A stretch of DNA of 64,000 nucleotides from Mansonella perstans (GCA_037074765.1 JBAMDO010000580.1:1054001-1118000), one strand, 5' to 3'; counted from the stretch's first letter, positions 33,619 to 48,100 are shown. The notes: a model not told the origin generated them from the sequence alone. Made by a program: numbers and translations.

Positions 33619-36249
33619 TCATCAATTGAATAAATTCAAAAATGAAAGCAATAAAGCAATGACTTCATAATAATATACTCTATCTATATTTCGGCTAATA
33701 ATGTTGTTTTTTTTAGAAAAACTCAAAGATGAAAACTTCAATGATCAATAAGAAATGTTTTTGGCGATGTTTTAATTGGTTAAATGATTGTGAATTATAG
33801 GGAAAAGGAAAAATTGACTTTTATAAAGCGTAAAATTAACTTTGCAGCACGTCACCTAACCTTACTAAATTCATGTGACTCACGCAATAACAACGTAACA
33901 ACCCACGGAATACAACTCATTTCGCGCCACAAACATCCAACACTTATTGGATTCACGCCAACATCCGCTGTTGCAGCACTATCCCAGAGGAATTGTTTCC
34001 TTTTTTTGGGTGATCTATCTAGTAATGTAGAAGTTCACTAGTAGTAATGCTATAAATATAGTTTGGATCCATTTAAACTTATAAATTTAAAATTTTTCAT
34101 TTAATTTCAAATTTTTATTTTTTAATTTCAGATGTAGATTGTTGCACATTTGCAATTTCTCGTCGCATTGAATTTGACCGTTCGATTAATCTGATAAAAA
34201 GAGATATCAGATATAATATGAATCAGCTGCTTAAGAATTTCCTTTTTTTTGTCACTAATTTAATAAAAATTTTAAAGAATTATAAAGTAGCAAAATTAAT
34301 TTTTTGCACAGCGACATATACTTTTAATGTTTCGCATATTTTTACTAGTATACTTAAATGTGAAACTCTCGAAAAGTAATGTTGAAAAGTGCTATCATTA
34401 AGATTTAGAATACAGTAATGCATGTTATCGAATGATCGATATGCATTACTATATTTAAGTAATCCAGTAATGCATTCTACAGTAGCTTATATTTATTGTT
34501 CCATTTATGCTCTATCAAAATCTGTAATAGCTGAGGAAATGAAGGATTAATTCGATTAAAAAAGGTTTCATCAAATAATATGTGTTTTTTTTATCAGCAA
34601 ATTGATCACTTATCTGTAATTTTTTTACACAATCAAAGCAAAAAGTTTACCTTCATTGATACAGCAACACAGAAATCATATTCAAATCATTTAATTAGGA
34701 CGATATCAGTTTAATTTGAAAATCAATTTTTAATTGAAAATAGATAATTTGGATATGCCTAAATTCTAAGGTGTAGTGCTGGCATTGCCAAAATTATTTA
34801 GTAGCAGTAGAAAAGTAGTTATAACAAAGTTTCAAGTAGTTATAACAAAGTTTTTTTTTTGTAGTTATAACAACGTTTGAAAAAGAGTTTGAATCATTTG
34901 GTGATAAATTTGTTTAATTTAAATTAAAATAATTGGGATGATAAAAGTCGATTAAAAATTGAATTAAATTTTATTTGATATCAATTAAAATCCAGTTCAA
35001 CGTTATCACAGTTTATCTAGATGTGTTCAGCTGTTCATTTTCTTTCCTTAAACCGTTTACTGATTCACTAATTAGCTTCAAATCATAAGCTGATAGTAAG
35101 TAAGTTATTGATAATATGTTAAGTGTCGTGAATATAATATCTTGCAGTTGTATTACCGTAATCTCTTCATTTTTCCTTATACATTTAATTGCCAACATTT
35201 CATTCATCATTTGTCATAGTATTAAAATTTGAAATTTGAAATGACTTTTCATATGTCGCATATCTTTGATAAGAATGCTTGGGATTGTTAACATGCGATC
35301 ACATGTTGAATATATCTTTCCACATGTCGTTGTTCATGTATTCGAGATCGCCAATCATCGCTATATTCATGCTATTTCTACGATACTGTTGAATGAAATT
35401 CACATAATAGTATGGTAAAACCATAGGAAAATGAAAATTTTCCACGAATTAGTCTTTTTTAAGTTAGCATTTCGTTATTAAAGCATTGTATTAGTGAACA
35501 GTGGACGAGGATTTACATTAAATGACGACAAAAATTTTACATTGTAAAATGATTTTTTTTGTACCAACGTGAAGTATTTATTTTCTTTTTTTCTTATACT
35601 GACGTGAAGTGACGTGAAGTATGTCTCTATTGATTTGATGTTTATTTCCATCAACGTGAGAGATCAAAGGACTTCTATCTTTATCTCTTAACTAAATATT
35701 TCTCAAAAACTTGCATGCAGTTTCTATTTTACTCATCATAAAATAACAAACACTTTTCAAAAAAGTTTACAAAAAACAGATAAATAAATCTATCCTAATA
35801 AAGAAAGGTAAATAAATCTATCCTAGTACATACATCATTTTAGGTTATGCCATTAAATATGGTGAGGAATGAGAAAAATGCTAAGCAGCCATTTCTTTCC
35901 AAAATATTTTTCTTTGAAACAATCAGCTCAATTCGAAAAACAGCATTCGTTCGATTCACTTGGAATTTCATTTTACAGTTATAATTAGCAGTTTATTCTC
36001 TTTACAAACTATAGCACTATTACTTAAATGAAATTAAAATTATAGTTAAAAGGTTGATTTCTCTCAATGATTCACAAGAATTTTGCTACATAGGAAATAT
36101 CACGATTCAAAATTGACATTGGCCACTCTCAGCGAATTTTATCTTCATGAAAAAAGGCAGTCTTAAAGAAGTTGGAGCAGGTTACACACTATATTAGTTA
36201 GATAAGCCCAAAAAAAGAAAAAAGGTTGATTTTTTTCAATGATTCTTGC
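33619..36249. other. AT-rich intergenic DNA without recognisable gene
   Basis: The longest open frame (33784-34041, plus) has no domain or splice context. Short structures include arms AGTAATGCAT (34414-34423) and ATGCATTACT (34441-34450), and a small tandem of gtagttataacaaagttt near 34815-34878. Confidence 0.5.
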
Positions 36250-38050
36250 TGTTAGTATTTGCATATGCACTTGAACATCTTTCAGGAGTTGGCTTCATCA
36301 TCAAAAATTTCATTGCATTTAAATTTGATAATGTGCTTGGCAATTTACCCTTCGAATAGATTAAATTTTATAGTCTGGAAATGTATATTGAGCAAATATT
36401 GCATTGGGAAATACAATGACCATCTGTTGCTAGAATTTTGCACAGAGCAACAGCTCACAATTATGAATACGATCTTTCAGCAGAAAGAAAGCAAACTTGA
36501 AGGCAATTTGGATGCATCCTCTTCCAAACACCACCATCTCATCGATTATTTGCTAATTAGATTATCCTAGTGAGTTAAAAATTCTAACGTTTCATACGCG
36601 CGTAATTGCCTAGTGCTGCTGAATGAATGTTAAACTAATTACCAATTTAAAAAAAAACTTGATTTCCACATTAAGCTCAAACCGAAATAAAGCGCTTCCC
36701 ACAAAGATTCAAAGTTAACAAAAGACTTCATACAACTGCATTGAAATCTAATTTTCAAGTAAATCTTCAAAACAGACTTGAAAAATATGCCAAAGGATCC
36801 TCCCCCAAAACACTCTGACAACATATTAACAGTAGTATCCTGCAGTATTGCGAAGAATCCTTTGGGATTTTCCATAAAGAAAAATACTGACTGGTTTGTT
36901 GAAAACAATCAAGAGATTCAAAAAATCTTCCGGCAAATAAGGGAACTTGCTCATCTTTCACACTTTTTCCAGCCATATTAGAAAGGCAGTCTTTTTGTCC
37001 TGCATGTAGCAAAGTTCAACGGAAACTTCATGACATTCACAATGAATGATGGCTCAAGCTAGCAGAAAACATTCATTTGGGAAACAACTATAGAGGATTC
37101 TATGAAATTCAGAAAACACTATTTGAACCCTTAAACTCAAAGTCCTCTATTCAGTGCAAATGGTCAATTTTCTTCTCCCAGATAAGATTTCCATTCTAAA
37201 TCGATGATTTGAATATTTCTCAGCTCTCTTTAGTGTTGATCGTATAGTCAAAAGCTGAACAAACGATAAAAACAGAACTGGATATAGCTACTGTGCTACA
37301 GGAAACTCTTCAGATTATAAAGCAGATGAAAACTGGTAAAATAGCTAGAGTTGATGAGATTCCACTCTCTGGAAGCATCAAGGTTATTCATGCTAAATTT
37401 CACGAACTTGCTGTACACTGTTTGGGAGAAATGCGATTTAACATTAGATTTCCGCTACACAATCATCAATCCCACTTTACAAGACGAAAGGAGACAAGCC
37501 TAGCTGCTCAGACTTAGACTATTTACCCTTCATCGTCGAAAAATCCTCGCAAGAATACTCCTAAATAGATTTTAATTCCTGCTTTTGCCCAAGATCTTTT
37601 CCCTGAAAGTTAGTGTAGCTTCAGAGCTAATGAGGAGTACATTCGATATGGTATTCGTTCTCAGACAGTTACAAGTATAGAGAACAGTACAAAAGACTCT
37701 ATGTAACCTTCACTGATTTCACTAAAGCTTTTGACAGAAATGGCTTATGGCAAGTCCTGAAACGATTAGAATGTTCCTCCAAATCCCTCAAATCCTATTA
37801 CATGAGAATCAACGCGGTCAATTCAGATATGTCATTGCACTTTTTAAGCCTTTTTTAATAATCAATGGTGTGAAACAAAGTTGTGTTCTTACATAACTCT
37901 ATTCATCATTTTCTTTAGTATGAGAGTCACAGCAGAACTTATTTTACCGAAAACAACTGAAGGCGCACATCAGATCCTAAATCATCTTGTCTTCAAATTT
38001 ACGATGACAACTATCTAGCAATATCTTTAAGTCCTGTGTTATTAATAAAT
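36250..38050 (+). mobile_element. Decayed non-LTR retrotransposon (LINE) with endonuclease and reverse transcriptase remnants
   Basis: Plus-strand translation gives, in order, an endonuclease-like piece (about 36400-36565, ending SSKHHHLIDYLLIR), a linker piece near 37045-37130 (WWLKLAENIHLGNNYRGFYE), a pre-RT piece near 37290-37360 (IIKQMKTGKIARVDEIP) and an RT piece near 37703-37790 (FTDFTKAFDRNGLWQVLKRL). Order and spacing match LINE open reading frame 2 of the apurinic-endonuclease type. Stops and frame changes separate the pieces and the catalytic RT block further right is not readable, so the copy is dead. Ends and target-site duplication were not found; the limits are approximate. Confidence 0.75.
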
Positions 38051-40663
38051 ATTTTTGGCATGGATCTTTTTGGTTTCCGAATAACCAAGTATCTTCAAAG
38101 AAATTTGCACATTATTTTCAAATTGAGTCGACGGAATTGTCATTTAACTATTATGTACAAACTATAGTAAGATGTTCCATCACCTTACTTTTAATTCGAG
38201 AAATCTTATCGAAAATCAATCACTGTTCATTCTTTCTTTATCCGATTCTGATTCTGGGAGTTTTGAGGTATATAATTTAGTCACAGATATTGCAGAGGAA
38301 GAATTGGAATCCTAAAAATTAGAAAATGTAAAAGTAGTTACATTTGAGTTAATGGAATGAAATTTGAATTCGAAATAAGCGGATTTCTTTCAAATTGAAT
38401 TTAATGGGGAAAACTTTTTCGCTGTAGTTTTTTTTTTTTTTTTGGGATGTTTTGCATGAATATGCCATGTGAGAAATGTCTTCATAGGGCCCTTTTTTTT
38501 GTCATCGCTATTCCTGACCGAAAATGTTGCAGTAGATAGATCTGTGCGCAGTGCAGTGCAGCTTAGATATTTACATTCCCGCATTGGACACAAAAATTTA
38601 CCATTATATTCTAAATATTTTAAATAAAAATTTACCATTACTAAATACAATGTAATTAACTTCAAAAAAGGGACAAGCTTTTGGGCAATCCTAGAAGGTT
38701 TTTGCAAATGAACGTTAAATGGAATTTTTTCGAAATTTAATTGAAATTTCTGCAGTTTGAACAGGGATTTAATAATTTGAAAACATGTGGATGAAAGTTC
38801 GATAATTTAAAAATAATTCATAGCTAATAATAGTAGAATAAATTCAAAAGTGTAACTGGCCTATAAGTGAGCATTCATTAAGGCATATCCCACACAGGAC
38901 ATGTAGACAAGGAAACTTGGTTAATTGATCAACTGAATAAATATCACCACATATCCCGTCACACTGTTGCATTGCTGGCTGCAAAAATGAATTGTAAAAG
39001 GTTTTGATGTTAATCTAAATTAGGTTAATTGATCTAATGTTACTCTACGCTACGCAAACAACAATATATTGTAACAGTTCGTTGCTTGCTGTACATTAAC
39101 TTGTTAATTAGTTGGATCAGTAATCTGTAACAAAAAGCAATAAATACGTTATTTCGAGTTAGTGGAATAATCTCACAACAGAGGAATGCTAACAGACAAG
39201 TAAGAACTGATATAACGAACTGAAGAATTTGTAATAATTAACCATCGCTAATAGTTCACAATCCTTATCAGAAGGCTTTGCATCGATGATATGGGCATCA
39301 GTAGCGGAATGATAGCCGCTTGCACATGGTGTACATTTCTTGTTTTCCGACATTCTCCAATATGCGGGACATAAAAATATTATTAGGATTTTTATTCTGA
39401 ATTATGTGAACAGGTCAAGCATCTCAATGCTATCAATTCAATCACATTCGTGTCTAAACACCTTCAGTAAGTGACGAATATTTTATACGACCGGGAAATG
39501 TCACAAGCAGCTGCGCAGAATACGAACTGTCGAGAAATGACTGGTAAAACCGTACATTTATTTCATCCATTTCTAATAGTTACATATTCAAAAATTTCAA
39601 AGAAAGCTGTTTACTTTGGACGGTAAATTACCAATGTGAATTGAAGCATTTTCAGATACTCGCCATATGGATACGATGTTGTATTTCATTCAGGAAAACT
39701 TTTCTGGAGTCAATTCCATGCATTACACAAATCCTGAAATTGATCATTAAAGGAATTGTTTGCTTGTTAACAGGTATCGTAAAATAAAATGCAACTAGAT
39801 ATCGACCGATTTTTTGGAATAAAAGTATAATTATCTGAAATAAGAATTCCAAATAATTCCTATGGTTTTACTTTGAAGCTAGCCAACCAACAATAATCAG
39901 GATCTTTTGATCTACTACAGATACTACAGATGAATATTGCCAGTATTATGGGAAAGTAATGTTTGTTTCAACAATACAAGATCATTTTTTTTTTTGGCTC
40001 CTTTTTCGTGTTATTTAGTCGGCATAAATTCATTCCTAACACATGCACTGTTTTAGTAAAATATTTCAGTATCCTAGCATTCCAGTAAAATATTTCATCA
40101 AATTTTCAACTCCTACATTCTCCAGTAACGAACATTTTTACAGATATACTCCGAAAAAAAAAATGTAAGAAGTTTCTATGAAATTATTGAATCACATAAA
40201 GTTTTTGATTCATTCTTCCTCAATTCTTTAAAATGAAATTTGATATGAGCTAATATTTAGATTCTCAAACATTCCAAAGAAAACTTTTTTATATATTCAT
40301 AATGAAGGAATATATGAAATTTATTGAAATGGGAAAAAATGATTGAATTTATTAATTGGCCAATTTTTCATTTTATTTCATATATTTTTGAACTAAAATT
40401 TTAAATCCAATTAAACAATTTCGTTAGCATCAAATCACATTGGCAATTTTTCTTCAAAGCTCATTATCGATCTAAGAGGTCACAATCATACAAGCGTGCT
40501 ATTATGGCTATTGCTATTAATCAGTTATCCCTCGCAATGAACAACACTCTTCCGTCGCAATTTTTTTAATGGAAATAGTTAACTTTTTCCACTGTAAAAT
40601 TTGATCGATTTACATTTAAAGCTATTGAAAATCAATTTTTATTGGTAATGAACGTGAGAAAGT
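38051..40663. other. AT-rich intergenic DNA between LINE relic and tRNA
   Basis: No gene supported. The minus-strand frame 38390-38707 has Cys and His spaced loosely like a zinc finger (CPMREC, then WHIHAKH) and a Lys run read from a T-tract; it may be a fragment of another decayed element. Confidence 0.4.
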
Positions 40664-40736
40664 GGCCTTGTGGCCTAATGGATAAGGCGTCGGACTTCGG
40701 ATCCGAAGATTGCAGGTTCGAGTCCTGCCAGGGTCG
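40664..40736 (+). tRNA. tRNA-Arg, anticodon TCG
   Basis: A 73-nt cloverleaf with acceptor stem GGCCTTG pairing with CAGGGTC (two wobble pairs), D arm with A box TGGCCTAATGG, anticodon stem TCGGA/TCCGA with loop CTTCGGA (anticodon TCG), B box GGTTCGAGTCC and discriminator G. No intron. A short T run (TTTT) near 40744 could end Pol III transcription. A second copy faces it 1.1 kb away. Confidence 0.95.
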
Positions 40737-40952
40737 AATGCGAATTTTATCATCGTTATATTTCGAAAAAAAAAAATTTATGCTTGAACTTCTTGCAACG
40801 AGAGATTACATTTATAAAAATAGTTTTTGGAGAAGGAGAAAACTTTGGGATAATTTAGGAATTTTAGATGTAATTCAATTTTTCTTATTTGTTAATTATG
40901 CCAAAAAATTAAAGGATCTTATCTGTTATTTTATTATAACTCATTTCGGAGG

Positions 40953-41106
40953 AACTCTAACTAAAACTCGAGATAACTCTAAGCTAAAATTCGAGGTGAC
41001 TCTAAGCTAAAACTCGAGATAACTCTAAGCTAAAACTCGAGGTGACTTAAGCTAAAGTCGAGATAACTCTAAGCTAAGACTCGAGATGACTCTAAGCTAA
41101 AACTCC
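40953..41106. repeat. About 23-bp tandem repeat, 6-7 diverged copies
   Basis: The unit is close to actctaagctaaaactcgag plus ata or gtg. Copies alternate between ...cgagataact and ...cgaggtgact forms, suggesting a higher-order two-unit repeat. It lies between the two tRNA-Arg genes. Confidence 0.9.
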
Positions 41107-41826
41107 TTTGTTTTCGTTCTTTTTTCCAAACTCGGATTATGCTCATTTTTTGAATTTTTTGACGGATATCCTTTCGAGTTTTGTTGATTCTTTTTCTGTA
41201 TTTAGATGATCAGAAAATAGAAAGTAAATCATTAACGCATTTGTTATTGATGAAAAATTCCGACATATTAATGAATTAATATGATGATTTGGCTACATTT
41301 CTGGCAATTTGGCTGGTTCGAATTAGACTAAACAGACTCCATTGTTTTTAAAAATCCTTTTGACTACAGTAGCCTCGCAAAAATTCATGCCAGGTTGTTT
41401 GTTAGTCCCATGACAATTCATTCCTCTTATGATATCCTCACTTTCAATATCAGTGATTACTGATCAAAAATGAAATACGATATCATGGATTGCTGCTATT
41501 ACTGCATAACATATAAGCCAAATTTGCGCAAATTGCTAGTTGCCATTTGTTTCCTTTCTTTCTACTTGGCTATTTCCTTCCACTTTTATCCATCAATAGA
41601 CACTGAACGATATATTCAAACAAGAAGATTTAAAAAAGTTTAGCTTTCATTAAATTCAATAATTTAATTTATTGATAATTTAGCACTTCGTTCAATTCAG
41701 TTGAGCAATGTTTGTTCTGCCTATAAAACGAGGTAGTTTTTCAAATCTTTATTATTATCGCAGGACATTAATTGAAATTATTAACCGGACACTCGCTCGT
41801 TTGGTTTTGTCAAACCAGAAAAGTCC

Positions 41827-41899
41827 CGACCCTGGCAGGACTCGAACCTGCAATCTTCGGATCCGAAGTCCGACGCCTTATCCATTGGGCCACAGGGCC
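41827..41899 (-). tRNA. tRNA-Arg, anticodon TCG (second copy, opposite strand)
   Basis: A 73-nt cloverleaf differing from the copy at 40664 at two positions: acceptor GGCCCTG (a C-G pair replaces T-G, so the stem is stronger) and A box TGGCCCAATGG. The anticodon arm, variable region, B box and 3' half are identical. A TTTT run follows on the minus strand about 5 bases downstream. It faces the other copy head-on. Confidence 0.95.
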
Positions 41900-42020
41900 C
41901 CATTACCACATCCATTAAGATCTTCAATTGAACATAATAAATGCAGTAGGTTGCAACAAGTATGAGTATGCAGATATACTAATCTATAATATATGCCATT
42001 ACATTGAGATGCTTTCTTGC

Positions 42021-42162
42021 AAAGATACTGTAAGTTACAGACACCTGTTGTAGTTAAAGATACTGTAAATTATAGACACCTGTTGCAATCAAAGATACTG
42101 TAAATTATAGACACCTGTTGTAGTCAAAGATACTGTAATTTTATAGATACCTGTTGTAATCA
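42021..42162. repeat. 35-bp tandem repeat, 4 copies
   Basis: The unit begins aaagatactgtaaattatag and continues acacctgttgtagtc. The first and last copies are more diverged. It is intergenic, just right of the second tRNA gene. Confidence 0.92.
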
Positions 42163-45100
42163 TATGTTTTTGTTGTTGAAAGAAAGCGATAAAACATGTG
42201 AAATAAGTAATCCATTCTCAAATTAATCTACTAATTAATATTTTATGTAGTTTTCAGACAACAAAACATCGATGAATCAGTAGCAGGATAGTGGGGAAAA
42301 AAAAACTCCAACTAATGCAGGACCATACATCAATCCATCAAATGATAAGAGAACTGAACAAAAAACAAATGGAAGACGTGAAAGTTGTTGAATGAAATTA
42401 TTGGAGAGATGACAATATCAAATTACTAAGATGATGATCAATGCCATCAATGTATGCGTGTTAACATCATTGTTTGTTTGTTACAAATAATTATTACTTA
42501 TAATTTTATTCATATTTCAAATTGATTATGTTGAAGTCTAAATTATTTACTTTCCAATATTGAAAAAGTATAAATTTTAGCCAAATACATGTAATTTACA
42601 TCACATAAGAGCCGATTTTGACACATTCAGGGAGATTTTTGTATTTAAAATTAGGACAACAATATTTATAAATGGATCTAATTTTATGTCATTTTCAAAG
42701 AATTCTTTTTGGATAATAAAATCATCGAAATTGGAAAAGTTTACTTCTAATGTATTCCGCTGCAAAGCTTTCTGTATAGTTAGAAAGAAGTTTTATGTTT
42801 GGCTCTAAAAGCATAAAATAAGCATTGATATTAATATTGATAAACCATTAACCATATACAATTATTTTGTTTTCAAAATATCATGCTACTGAAAAGTAAT
42901 ATTTTCCAGAATTTAGGTCACAATAACGTAGGAATAATTATCGAATTTCATAACTACCGCGCATTTCTTAGCTTAAGCTCTCGCGACTTCGTGACATACT
43001 GATGTATTAATCATTTTTTTTTTTTTTTTTTATCATGTTTTTGATGACCACAGCGTATTCTATCTATTCTGAGGAATGGAATTAAATTAAATGTTAATTT
43101 GAATTAGTTGATTCTACAACAGCATTAATGAGAAAATTTTCGTATGGAACTGCCGATGTGTATGCAACGTTTACTTTCATCTGGAATGTTTCTTGGAACT
43201 TTAAATTATCTTAGCTTTAAAATTCTTCAGTTATATTCTTAGTTTTCTCTTTGATATTATGAGTTTTTGGTAAAGAATGAGCAATATTTGCTTTTGAGTT
43301 CTCGTTTCGAGGACAAATGACATTCTTAATTTGTGTGAAGTATGATTTCTAAAATTGCAAAAATCTCGAAAGATCATACTTTTTTTTATTTCAAACTGCT
43401 TAATTCTATGACTAACTCCGGTACTGCAAATCTGCGATAATGATTAACTGCTTTTTCATTGGTAAAGCGCTAAATAGCAAAGATCTTTTCAATTCTCTCA
43501 GAAATTTATGTAAATATTGAGTAACTTCTTGCAGCATGAATTTTTCCACTGTTTTTTTTTTTTTTTTTTTTTTGGTGGAACTAATCAAATTTTGTTTAAT
43601 TAAACATTTCAGATAAGTTGTCAGAAAAAAATCTGTATATATAATTTTATAATTTTGAACTTAATAATTTAAACAGTTTTTATTCTCTGTGATTTCTACA
43701 AAATTTGAAATTTGGTAAAATTTTCAACTACTCTAAGCCAAAAATACTTAGGTGGCCAACAAACCTACCTTGACATCCGGCTATTGCTTACTTGTTCAAC
43801 CGTTCACCTGTTTTCGTTTTCGAAACCATTAAGTGTCTAATGTTTCTATTTTGAAGTACGATAATGAAAAAAATTTGTTTACATAAGGGTTAACCATGAG
43901 AGTTTTAGACACTTTGCTGCTTCATTCTCTTTTGATTATTTAGTCAACTTACTGCTAAGTAAATGAATTGATTGGGAAGCAATCAATAACAAAACTGAAC
44001 AAATTTTGGATCTTTATCGTTTTGTAAACTTGCTTTCTTGCATGACCTTTGACTTTCGCCCTTCTTGGGAGCGTTTGCAGAACGTACACAATATAAAAGC
44101 TTTTCACCGATTTATGAACAAATGCTTACCGCCTACTAATTCCGCATGACAACTAATTTCTATTTTGCCTTCAGGTAAGTTTTTTCCACTATATTTCCTG
44201 TAAAATAACGCTAAACATGGCAAATTATTGATCGTCTTTGGATACATATTCGTTTACTGCTAAGATTTTGCAAACTTTTGATTTATGTGAAATTAGTTCT
44301 GTCAGTAATTTTTTTTTTTTTTTTAAATTAACGAACAATTCACATATTTCTTCATGTAGATATAATTCTGCGAATCAAAAAAATTTTTTATAAACTTTCG
44401 CAGCAAAAATCACCATTATGTTTTCTCGAATATGTCTAAATTAACACTCATACTCATTAATACATAATATTAACGTAATTTTCTGTATAAATTTTATTAA
44501 AGTAACATTTAAATGTTGTGACAACACGAAGTATTGGACATAGTGATGAATCAGCAACGATGAAGATGAAAATGCTTAAAGCTCTAAATCTTAGATTAAT
44601 TTAATTGATGAAGCTTAAGTGGGCAAAAAAATTATGCTATAGGCTTCGAGTATATTTTACGAGTGACAATAAAAATGTCGGTAAGAATTAATTAACACAG
44701 TTTGATATTCACGTAGAAATGAGAGGAAATTGATGAATTATATCGATATGGAATAATTTTGTCTGAAATTACCAACTGAAATTTGATTGCATTTCTTTTC
44801 ACACCCATATTATGGTAGAGAATTGAACATAATTTTCAAAGTATGCCTTCATTTTCTTGAACTGACAGAATCGAATTGGCATATTCTAATGTCCGATTGA
44901 AATATATCCATTAGTTTAAAATTTTCCGTTTTGAATAAGTAAATGCAATCAATTCTTTGGAATTTCGATCAATTGTATTGCATACAATATAACTCAGACT
45001 TTCCATCATTTCGCTATTAAATTAGATAATTCCGCACATCTCTAAAACGATGTCAACAGGAATGATGAATGAACCATTTATAGTCTATCATCAAAAAACT

Positions 45101-48100
45101 TCGAATTACTATTTTGTTGTGGACATTGCTATCAATTTCCCATTACACTAAACAGGAAATTTCGTCTTAACGAATAACGAATGGCTTTTCAAATAACTTT
45201 TCAGTTATATATCAAAATTGCAAGGTGAATGCATCAATTGGATATTTCCATGCCAACAGTCTACTCCTTTCCTTTCTATTAAAATTTTCATAAATTTGCG
45301 AAATTCTTAATGAAGTATCTCAATCATAACTACGTCAACTGTATGCACTCTAAAATTTCACAATTTAATCTGACAATTTCTTCAAGAAGCTTTAATTTTA
45401 AGAGTAACGCTTCCGATAAATGAAAATATTAGAAATTATAATTATAATACTGATACTCTTAGTCCAATTGAGTTTACACTTCAGATCCATTAAATTTTAA
45501 TTCGAAAATTAGATCGTGAATTTTGTTTTGTTTCATCCGTTTCACTTTTGTATGTTTCTATTGTTTCGTTTGCATTTTCAAGATGTTCAAGTAGTATTAA
45601 AATTTTAAATTTATTCTCAAATCAGAATTATCGTTGTCGTATCTTAAAAAATGGAATAGTAAGTTGGTTCTTCTACTTTTCAGGGACTTTCTTGTGATAA
45701 AACGTAAGATCAGTTTGCTTTTCAAAGTGTTTATTTTAGTGTAAAAAGCATCTAGATATTTGCATGAATATGTATTGATGGTATAGAAAATGAGAGCAGT
45801 GTTAGCTGTCCGATGCTGATGTTATCAACACTATTTCAACGTCTATACCTTCTTTTCATTTGTAGTATTCCAAAAATTCCTTCGTCGTTTTTTGTCGTAT
45901 TTTCCCATTTGTTGTATTTTATATAAATGCTAATATGGATATAGTAGTCCTTGCTGCATTTGAATTATGCAGTGTGAGTAATCCCTTCATATCCGTAACC
46001 TAAGCAACCTTCCTTTCATATCGTTCATGGACCACTTTTCTTGCTGCTTACTGCTTATATGCCAACTCTTTCTTATTCATGTCAGATTGATTTTACAAGT
46101 CTTTTCAAATCTTTAAAGTTTTCAAATATGATGAAGGTATGACCCAGTATCATATGAGTTTTTTATCTTTTAGAAGAGCACTTATGCTTACGCTTCAAAA
46201 TGATTGGTCTGCTTTATTTCAAATGTTCGACCTCTGGTTGAAAAGGTTAGCTTTCATTTAATGCAACGATTGCATTGAAATTTTTCAAAGAAACTATCTT
46301 TGTATTTTTCATCACTTCTGTATTACACTTCTAGTAACACTTGAATACTTCAGCAAAGATCTTAAGCGTTCTCTTCTTTGTTTCAGTTTAAGAACAAATC
46401 CCTATAAATATAGTAAATTATAGCTATCCGGTCTTACCATGATCTTACAAACTTTACAAATTCTAAGTACTTCTTTATCATATCGTACAACATCATCCGT
46501 TTTCATGTCACTGTCACCGTACTACTTTTTGCAGCACGTTAGTAACTATTTCAAAGATAATCTCTTCAATTCTGCTTGAAAATGAGAATTGATTGAGATT
46601 GTTGATCTGTTTATAAATATTTCCGTCCGGATTTTCGAAGCTATAGCACACGTATATCCTTCCACTGCATCCTTGATAACCTTCAATGAAGGTGTACACA
46701 TCGCTTTTTAAAACAATTTTAAAATTGAGTTTCAAAACTTTTTAGAAGAAAATTTTATTTTAAAATTCAACTTTCAATTTGTAATCGGCACATATTATGA
46801 AAAGTGATCATTTGTAATCAGCGCAAGAAAAGACAATAAATTGTGCAATATCAGTTCGCATTCCTTTACGATATCCTAATAGGTAGAAAGGGTCATTACC
46901 ACCGATAGTATTTCTCTAGTATAAAACGGTGGTATTTATTTCAGTGATTCATTGGTACTCGTCATTCTGGATCTTTCTTTTCTTTTATTTAATTCCCTTC
47001 TTATACCACCAACAATTTTTGCTAATCATTCCTTTCTTACAACAGGTTCTTTTCCATGCTATTATCACATAATGAAATATAAAATAAATATCGATACGAT
47101 GAGATCAGTTCGTTGAGCGCTTTATGGATAATAATGTGAATCGATATTCAGCGATTAGCAACTTTTGCTGGAAGCACTTATCGGTTCAAACTTTTCCGGA
47201 TTAGTGTAAAAAAATCTGCTTTGATAAAGTTACTATACAGGCAAAAATCATTGCTCAAACATGTAATTCTTTATCCCGCATTTCTGGATTCTCAAACCAC
47301 TAGAAAATTGTGCCATTAAATTTTTTACTGAATAATATATTTGTGTTAAAAAATCCCTTTACCATTAAGTTCGCTAATATACCAGGATTCATTCAGATTA
47401 GATTTTAGAGCTGCTGATTCAAAATGGCTTTTTTATAAGAAAAAATTTTTTTTTCTTTAAATTTGAGAACTTTTCGAAAAAAGTCCCAACTTCTAGTCCT
47501 TAGCTTATGGTTCATCTTGCAGCTTGGCTGTATTACAACTCTGGAAGCTTAATTTTTCCATATCAGACAGTTTGTTAATTACAAATAAAATAACTCCCGG
47601 CTTTTATACAAATGCTTTTCCGTCACATGTCCATTAATGTAATTTCCATCGAGAGAACTTGATAATAAAGTGCAGCAAAAAGTTGGATTTTTTCAAACTT
47701 AGTTTTCCCACGATTATTCAAAAAAAAGACGTTGTTTTAAAATATCCTGTCACTATCCCTCGAAATCAAGATTTTTCATTTAGCAATGCTTTTGAAAAAT
47801 TAGCAGTGCCATAAAATTTTCCACTTGAGACTCCTTTAACTCATACAATATTTTTTGGGTCTTTAACTTTAAAGTTATTTGGTGTATTCTATGATTATCA
47901 TACTTTTTTCATCCATAGCTCATTCATTACTGGTTTAATCCTAATTTTGAAATTTAAGATCATAACATTACCGAAAGACAAAATATAAACAATTAAGAGA
48001 TGGAGGTAATTTTTTCGGCTATGTTAGATATTTAGAACTCAGGGACCAAACTTTGCTCTTTATACATTGAGTGATATTTTATCGTTCTGTCTTCTTAATC

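Noticed and set aside
33784..34041. Plus-strand 85-codon frame
   Set aside because: No recognisable domain, promoter or splice context.
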